Under the pieces are notes generated by a model, which worked only from the letters and a program-made list of their open reading frames with translations, searched no databases and was not told where the DNA came from. This document shows positions 59,207 through 64,000 of a DNA stretch of 64,000 nucleotides, one piece after another. The stretch covers positions 259,474,044 through 259,538,043 of the forward strand of contig CM060708.1 of assembly GCA_030686995.1 (NCBI GenBank), read 5' to 3'. This stretch comes from Artemisia argyi (lineage: Eukaryota > Streptophyta > Magnoliopsida > Asterales > Asteraceae). The translations under genes and the position numbers were made by a program. Numbering within the stretch: position 1 is the stretch's first letter; every line of letters begins with the position of its first letter.

Positions 59207-60577
59207 TTAAAGACTTGGTTTTTCTAGGTATTGGATCATGTGTTCATCCTTGGTTTCATATTCACCTAGCACATGGTTAGCGACTAGCCGAGAATCGACA
59301 TTTGCTTCCAAGTTGCGTACACCCATTTGGATTGCGATGCGTAGTCCGGCTAGTAGGGCTTCGTATTCTGCCTCATTGTTTGTGGCTGTGAATTCAAAAC
59401 GCAGCGCATAGGTGAATTTCATACCTTCTGGATTTGTAAGAATAAGACCTGCGCCTGATCCATCTACACATGAGGACCCATCTGTGAACAGAATCCAGGG
59501 TTCCTGTAGATCTGTTTTGTTTGCAGGTGTTGGACTGTCGTTATTTGGCTTCTCCACAATGAAATCGGCTAAGATTTGTCCTTTGATTGCAGTGCGCGGT
59601 CTATACGAGATGTTATATTCACTTAACAGTACACTCCACTTCTGTAAGCGTCCTGATGCGTCAGGCTTAGAGATAACTTGTTTGATTGGCTGATCAGTGA
59701 TTACAGCTATTGGGTGCGCTTGAAAGTATCTGCACAGCCTTTTGGCTGCGAATACTAGAGCTAATACCAGCTTTTCCATAGCGCTGTAGTTAGTCTCTGT
59801 TTTCTTCAGGGCTTTGCTTACAAAGTATATGGGTGTCTGGACGGAGTTCCTATCTGTCAATAGTACTGCGCTAACTGTTCCATGAGTTGCCGATAAGTAC
59901 ATGTTTAGCTCTTCCCCTGGTCGCGGTGCGACAAGTTTGGGAAGAGATGCCAGATGGTGTTTAAGTTGTTGGAAAGCTTCCTCCGCTTCTTCGGTCCAGC
60001 GAAAGTCTCCCTTTTTAGTACACTTCGTGAGCGTTTTAAAGAGGGGAAGGGATTTGTCTGCTGACTTAGATAAGAAACGGTTTAGCCCTGCTAACTTTCC
60101 ATTCAATGACTGGACTTTTTTAAGTGTGCGCGGTGAGGGGAGATCAATAACAGCCTTTGTTTTTTCTGGGCAAGGTTTGATTCCATCGGGTTCTATCAAG
60201 TATCCAAGGAACATGCCCTCGGTTGCGCCGAAGGTGCACTTCTTGGGATTTAACTTCATGTTTATTCGCCCTAATGTTCTGAACGTTTCCTCGATGTCGC
60301 GCACCAATTCATCCTCTGTGTGGCTTTTGATGACGAGGTCGTCAACGTAGACCTCCAAGTTGCGGCCTACTTGTTTTTCGAAAGCTGTGTCCACCAGTCG
60401 TTGGTATGTCGCGCCTGCGTTCTTTAAGCCAAAAGGCATTTTTGTATAGCAGTACACTCCTTGACTGGTGTGGAAAGCTGTTTTTTCTTCATCTTCGATT
60501 GCCATCTGAATTTGATGATACCCTTTGTATGCGTCTAGGAAGCATTTGAAAGGGTATCCGCACAGGGATTCTACCTT
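59207..60577 (-). pseudogene. Reverse transcriptase C-terminal part, RNase H and archaeal-type RNase H
   Basis: Reads in the gag-pol frame from just after the stop at 60578-60580 to the frameshift near 59210. It includes the reverse transcriptase MPFGLKNAGATYQRLVD and the catalytic YVDD box (VYVDDLVIKSH). A first RNase H follows (SAVLLTDRN, SKALKKTETNYSAMEKL, ITDQPIKQV), then a second, archaeal-type RNase H (ILFTDGSSCVDGSGAGLIL, NNEAEYEALLAGL, VDSRLVANHVLGEY) with its Asp-Glu-Asp residues. Possession of both RNase H domains places the element in the Tat lineage. Confidence 0.85.
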
Positions 60578-63043
60578 CTAGTCTATTTCTGGCAGTGGGT
60601 AGCAGTCCTGTGGACATGCTTTGTTGAGGTCCGTGAAGTCCACACACATTCTCCAACTGTCGTCGCTCTTCTTTACCATAACTGGGTTAGAGAGCCAGTC
60701 GTGGTAGTACACTTCGCGCATGATGCCTGCGTCTACAAGCTTGTGTACTTCTTCCAGAATAGCCTTTGCACGATCTGGGCCCTGGCCGCGCTTCTTTTGT
60801 CGTATTGGGGGATATCCTTGTCGGATTTGTAACTTATGCTCTGTGATAGAGCGTGGCACTCCTGTCATATGTTTTGGTTCCCATGCAAAGATGTCCAGGT
60901 TCTTCTGCAAGAGTGCGCATACGGCTGCTTTACCTGTGTCAGATAAAGATCCACCAATCGAAACTTGTTGCTCCGGGTAATCGGGATGAATAGCGACTTT
61001 TAGGTTTGGTGTTTTTTCTGCGCGCTGTTCTGGAATGGTCTCTACTTCAGTTGTTACCGCATTGCATTCTCTTGGTGGTACTGTTGTGTTATAGAGAGTG
61101 ACAACTCCTCCTTCCACTGGAAACTTAAGCATTCTGTGCGCTGTGAATGATACAGCGCGCATGGATGATATTCCAGGTCTCCCAATGATACCATTGTATG
61201 GTGAGGGGGACTTTATTACCATGAAATTTATCCATGTTGCGGTTGAGTGTTGTTCATCTCCTACGACCACCAGCAAGCGTAACTGCCCCATGGGCCAGAT
61301 ATTTTCTCCCGTGAATCCAGTCAATGACGTTGTTGCTGGTATCAATTGACTTTGGATTTCAGGTCGCAGTCTTTTGAAACAGTGATCATACAGGATATAT
61401 GCGGATGCTCCTCCGTCAATGTACATGCGGTGGATATCATGTCCTCCCGTATGTATTTCAATAGTTAGAGGTTCTACAACTGCGTTGTCCGCAGCTAGAG
61501 TAGGGAAAGATATCTCTTTTTCTGGAGAGAATTTTTGGCTGACTTTTTGCTTTATCTTGCGCTGCCATGATTGTATCATGTATATGGTATCAGCTTTTTC
61601 CTTGGGGGGTTCTTTCTTACCCCCGTTCCTCTGTTTATCTTTTCCCTCTTTGATGTTTTTTACGAGGTGGTCCATTCTGCCTTCTCTTACTAACTTTTCA
61701 ATCAATTGTCTTAGCTGGACGCACTCGTTAGTTGTATGACCTTTTTGGCCATGGTACTCGCAGTATCCGTTCCCTATGCGTTTTTCCTCTGCGGTATGCA
61801 TTGGTGGCGGTTTTGGGAAGTTTGCACCTTCTGTTACAAATATTTCCCTCGGGGTTTTTGTAAGAGGGGTATATTTGTCATTGTCTCTTCCACTGCGGTA
61901 ATTCCTGCTGCGGTTGTTATTCTGATTATTGGATTGTCTCCGAGGCTGCTCTTGCTGCCTATAGTTCGAATAACCCTTCTTGCTGTCCGCAGCAGCTGCT
62001 TCTCCTTGTATAAAGGATCTAGTGCGCTTTGTTAGCTCGTCGAAAGTCTGTGGAACTTTGTCGTTTAGCTTTCGGATGAGTTCTGGGTTATTAATCCCAT
62101 TCATGAACCCTGAAATTTTTAGGATTTCAGGACATGCTTTGACTTGTATGCACTCATCCTTGAAGCGCTCCATAAAAGCGCTGGTTGATTCCCCTTGGCG
62201 CTGTTTCACTCTTGCTAGCTCAACAGGGTTTTTAGCGCACTTCTTTCGCTGGGTGAAGTTGAGACGAAATGCTTTCCGTAATTCCTCGAACCCACCGATG
62301 CTCCTACGTGGGAGTTTGCTAAACCATGTGCGCGCGTTCCCTACTAACGTAGAATTAAACATGTGGCACCACACAGGCTGTAGCCAATTTTCGATAGTGG
62401 CGGCTGATTCGAAAACTTTTAGGTAATCATCTGGATCACCTGTTCCATCATATGTTTTCACGTTAGTGGGCATGCGCCTGCGTTTGCGGTCTGAGTAATC
62501 GCTGATGCGCCGTGTAAACGCGTCAACTTTCTGGCGACACCATGGAAGAGACATATCTTCGTTCTCTTCATCGCGACGCCTTCCTCTTGACTTCCAGTGT
62601 CCTGTCTCTTTATCCTCGTTGTCCGAGGAGTCACTGGAGGAAGAATAGTCTCTTTTTTGGCGCTTGCGCCGGCTTCTTTCAGAAGAAGAGCTTGAGGGAT
62701 CCCTACTTGGGGATCTTCTTTTCCCCAATCTGTCTTGGATCCTCTTACTTCCAGGTTTGGAGGATCCTTGGCTTGGCGAATGTTGAGGTCCAAACCGGTC
62801 TTGTATCCCCCGACTGCCAAGTCTGGAGTGAACATTAGTGCGCCTCTCGCTATCTTCTGAGTATTGTGAATCAGATGTCGTACCTAGCCTATCATGGATA
62901 GTGGTACGTTCTGCGCATCTTCCTCGTGGGTGGCGCAGTGGTGATGGTTCGCGTTCAGGACCAAAATTCAGTCGAGCTTGTAGGCTCATACTTGCCCTTC
63001 TCCTTGCTTCTTCCTGCATGAGGGCGGTTAAGGTTTCATAGTT
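60578..63043 (-). pseudogene. gag, protease and N-terminal reverse transcriptase of the Tat-type element
   Basis: Open from just after the stop at 63044-63046 to TAG at 60578-60580. It begins with an Arg/Ser-rich region, then the gag core (YDGTGDPDDYLKVFESAA, ARTWFSKLPRRSI, RQGESTSAFMERFKDEC), and a zinc-knuckle variant CEYHGQKGHTTNEC. The protease region has MYIDGGASAYILYDHCF, where the usual DTG/DSG triad reads DGG, followed by IIGRPG. The reverse transcriptase start has WRMCVDFTDLNKACPQDCYP. The stop falls inside the reverse transcriptase fingers, so no complete polymerase can be made from this copy. Confidence 0.85.
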
Positions 63044-63421
63044 TTAGGATACAAAATTTCCCAAAGTTAGATTGGGTGCGTCTTCAGTTGTTGCAAGAAT
63101 GTCTGCCTCAGTATTAGGCACCCTATCTCGGTTAGGCGCGCCTGGCGGCACAGTGTTGTTCACTGCGGGTACAGTTTGATGAGGAGTAGTGAAGAGGGTG
63201 CGCTGGAGTTCCTCAACGCTTGGGACCACTGGGGTGACTTGGGTAGTCCTTACAGGTAGTTCTACCGCTGGAAGAGGTTGGGTTGTCCCTGCCTCTTGGT
63301 GACCAGGTGCGCTGGTTGTCCCAGCAACCTGTCTAGAGGTCGAATCTTGTTGATTCTTCCTCTGATGGTCACGTTTTTCTGACTGCGGAGTCCGCTGGCT
63401 TAAATTCTTATTCTTTGTCAT
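63044..63421 (-). pseudogene. N-terminal part of gag, Tat-type element
   Basis: Starts at the ATG at 63421, about 45 bp inside the 5' LTR, and ends at TAA 63044-63046. The frame then continues without shift into 60578-63043. Composition is Pro/Thr/Gln-rich and disordered (LPAVELPVRTTQVTPVVPSV, VNNTVPPGAPNRD), usual for the N-terminal extension of Tat gag. Confidence 0.75.
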
Positions 63422-63445
63422 TCTAGTCCTTAGTTCTTAGTAGGG

Positions 63446-63464
63446 TCCCACGGATGGCGCCACT
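63446..63464 (-). other. Primer-binding site of the Tat-type element
   Basis: On the element's strand the 5' LTR end ...GTATCAACA is followed by AGTGGCGCCATCCGTGGGA. TGGCGCC starts are typical of Tat/Athila primer-binding sites. Confidence 0.7.
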
Positions 63465-63949
63465 TGTTGATACAAAAGTTGGGCGTTCCTGATTATGAGC
63501 TCTTGCTCTCGTACCAATTCGCTTCTTAGTACTTGTAACCTGCGCACTAAGAAAATAAACAACACCGTTAGGCTTATCGTGGGATTGTCTCCCACGATTA
63601 GACTCCGACGTGAGAGTAAGTAATCGATTTAGGGTTCTCGTAAAGAGTTAGGGTTTTGTGAATCGTACCTTGAATGATAGTTATGTCATTCCTTATATAG
63701 GCGCAGAATCCTTGTAGGGTTCGTGCTCCTTACGTTTCGCACCCATGGTGCTTATCCGGGTAAGGATATCTATTCCATAGATAGATGATCCTTATCAATG
63801 CCATGTATAGTTTGTTTGGGTTGGGCTTACGTGAGCCTGTTCCCATTATTAATGCGGCCCAAGTTACAATAGCCCACTCATGGTGGTTTTGGGCCTTAGT
63901 AATGTATATCATTTGGGCTCGTTGCCCATATATAGACTATACGTCATCA
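63465..63949 (-). mobile_element. 5' LTR (right end of the element), 485 bp
   Basis: On the element's strand it starts TGATGACG and ends CAACA. A TATA box CTATATAAGG lies at 63691-63700, about 250 bp into the LTR, which would place transcription start near 63665. It differs from the 3' LTR by few substitutions (hAT insertion excluded), so the element is relatively young. Confidence 0.9.
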
Positions 63950-64000
63950 ACCACCAATGTACGCTTAAATGTTATTGAATATTTCACGAATCTATACTAC

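Larger units (their letters stand above)
52876..63949 (-). mobile_element. Ty3/Gypsy Tat/Retand-type LTR retrotransposon, 11 kb, with antisense gene
   Basis: Two LTRs (52876-54144 and 63465-63949) enclose, on the minus strand, gag, protease, reverse transcriptase, RNase H, an additional archaeal-type RNase H and integrase. A plus-strand gene lies between integrase and the 3' LTR. The second RNase H plus an extra antisense frame at that place is the hallmark of the plant Tat lineage, including Retand-like elements. Flanking 5-mers are ACCAT (52871-52875) and ACCAC (63950-63954), a target duplication with one mismatch. Gag-pol has two nonsense codons (63044-63046 and 60578-60580) and a frameshift near 59210, so the copy is not autonomous. 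Confidence 0.9.

Noticed and set aside
58201..62838. Plus-strand frames across gag-pol
   Set aside because: Shadows of the minus-strand polyprotein. They are distinct from the real antisense gene at 54541-57130, which has introns and its own family.
1..64000. tRNA and rRNA genes
   Set aside because: No cloverleaf-like or rRNA-like sequence was recognised by eye on either strand; a tRNAscan run would settle this.

Overview
This is nuclear DNA from a flowering plant, a eudicot, and AT-rich. The evidence is short GT-AG introns, plant protein families (a DUF4228/PADRE protein, a plant 2-hydroxyacyl-CoA lyase, a C3H14/15-type zinc-finger protein, a TAF9-like factor) and dense LTR retrotransposons with small non-autonomous DNA transposons. 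The repeat style and one recognised protein block suggest Asteraceae, but that is memory-based inference and weak.

Layout. Positions 1-15,000 are gene-poor: a DUF4228 gene (3792-4268, minus), a 306-bp hAT MITE (4739-5044), many simple repeats, and one doubtful multi-exon transcript candidate (about 9090-11975). A foldback element lies about 250 bp upstream of a two-exon 2-hydroxyacyl-CoA lyase/oxalyl-CoA decarboxylase gene (15459-17552, plus).

Positions 18,175-45,456 hold a tandem duplication of a TAF9-like locus. Unit A (18175-25054) has an open two-exon TAF9-like gene on the minus strand, with a probable untranslated leader exon about 2 kb upstream. Unit B (25673-45456) has the same gene with a nonsense codon at the end of the histone fold. 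Its leader intron would be 15.7 kb because three LTR-element derivatives landed in it: a near-solo 3.1-kb LTR with a primer-binding-site remnant (27580-30789), a rearranged gag-protease-only element (30878-38239) and a 4.1-kb solo LTR (38615-42711). Unit A preserves the empty site for each, so insertion ends and 5-bp target duplications can be read by comparison.

Positions 45,500-52,870 carry a PIF/Harbinger-like element (46089-46748), an hAT-like element with a long AG microsatellite (47171-48305) and a two-exon tandem CCCH zinc-finger gene (49776-51120, minus).

Positions 52,876-63,949 are one 11-kb Ty3/Gypsy element of Tat/Retand type on the minus strand: gag, protease, reverse transcriptase, RNase H, a second archaeal-type RNase H and integrase. 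Between integrase and the 3' LTR it carries an antisense four-exon gene with its own TATA box, of the 'putative gypsy type transposon' (PF04195) family. The copy is defective: two nonsense codons and a frameshift in gag-pol, one nonsense codon in the antisense gene, and a 777-bp hAT-type element inside the 3' LTR. The 5' LTR keeps that insertion's exact empty site.

The most unusual items are the antisense spliced gene within the Tat-type element, the paralogous-locus record of three LTR insertions in one leader intron, the composite element carrying a copy of its own flank, and non-autonomous hAT elements built from short reiterated motifs.
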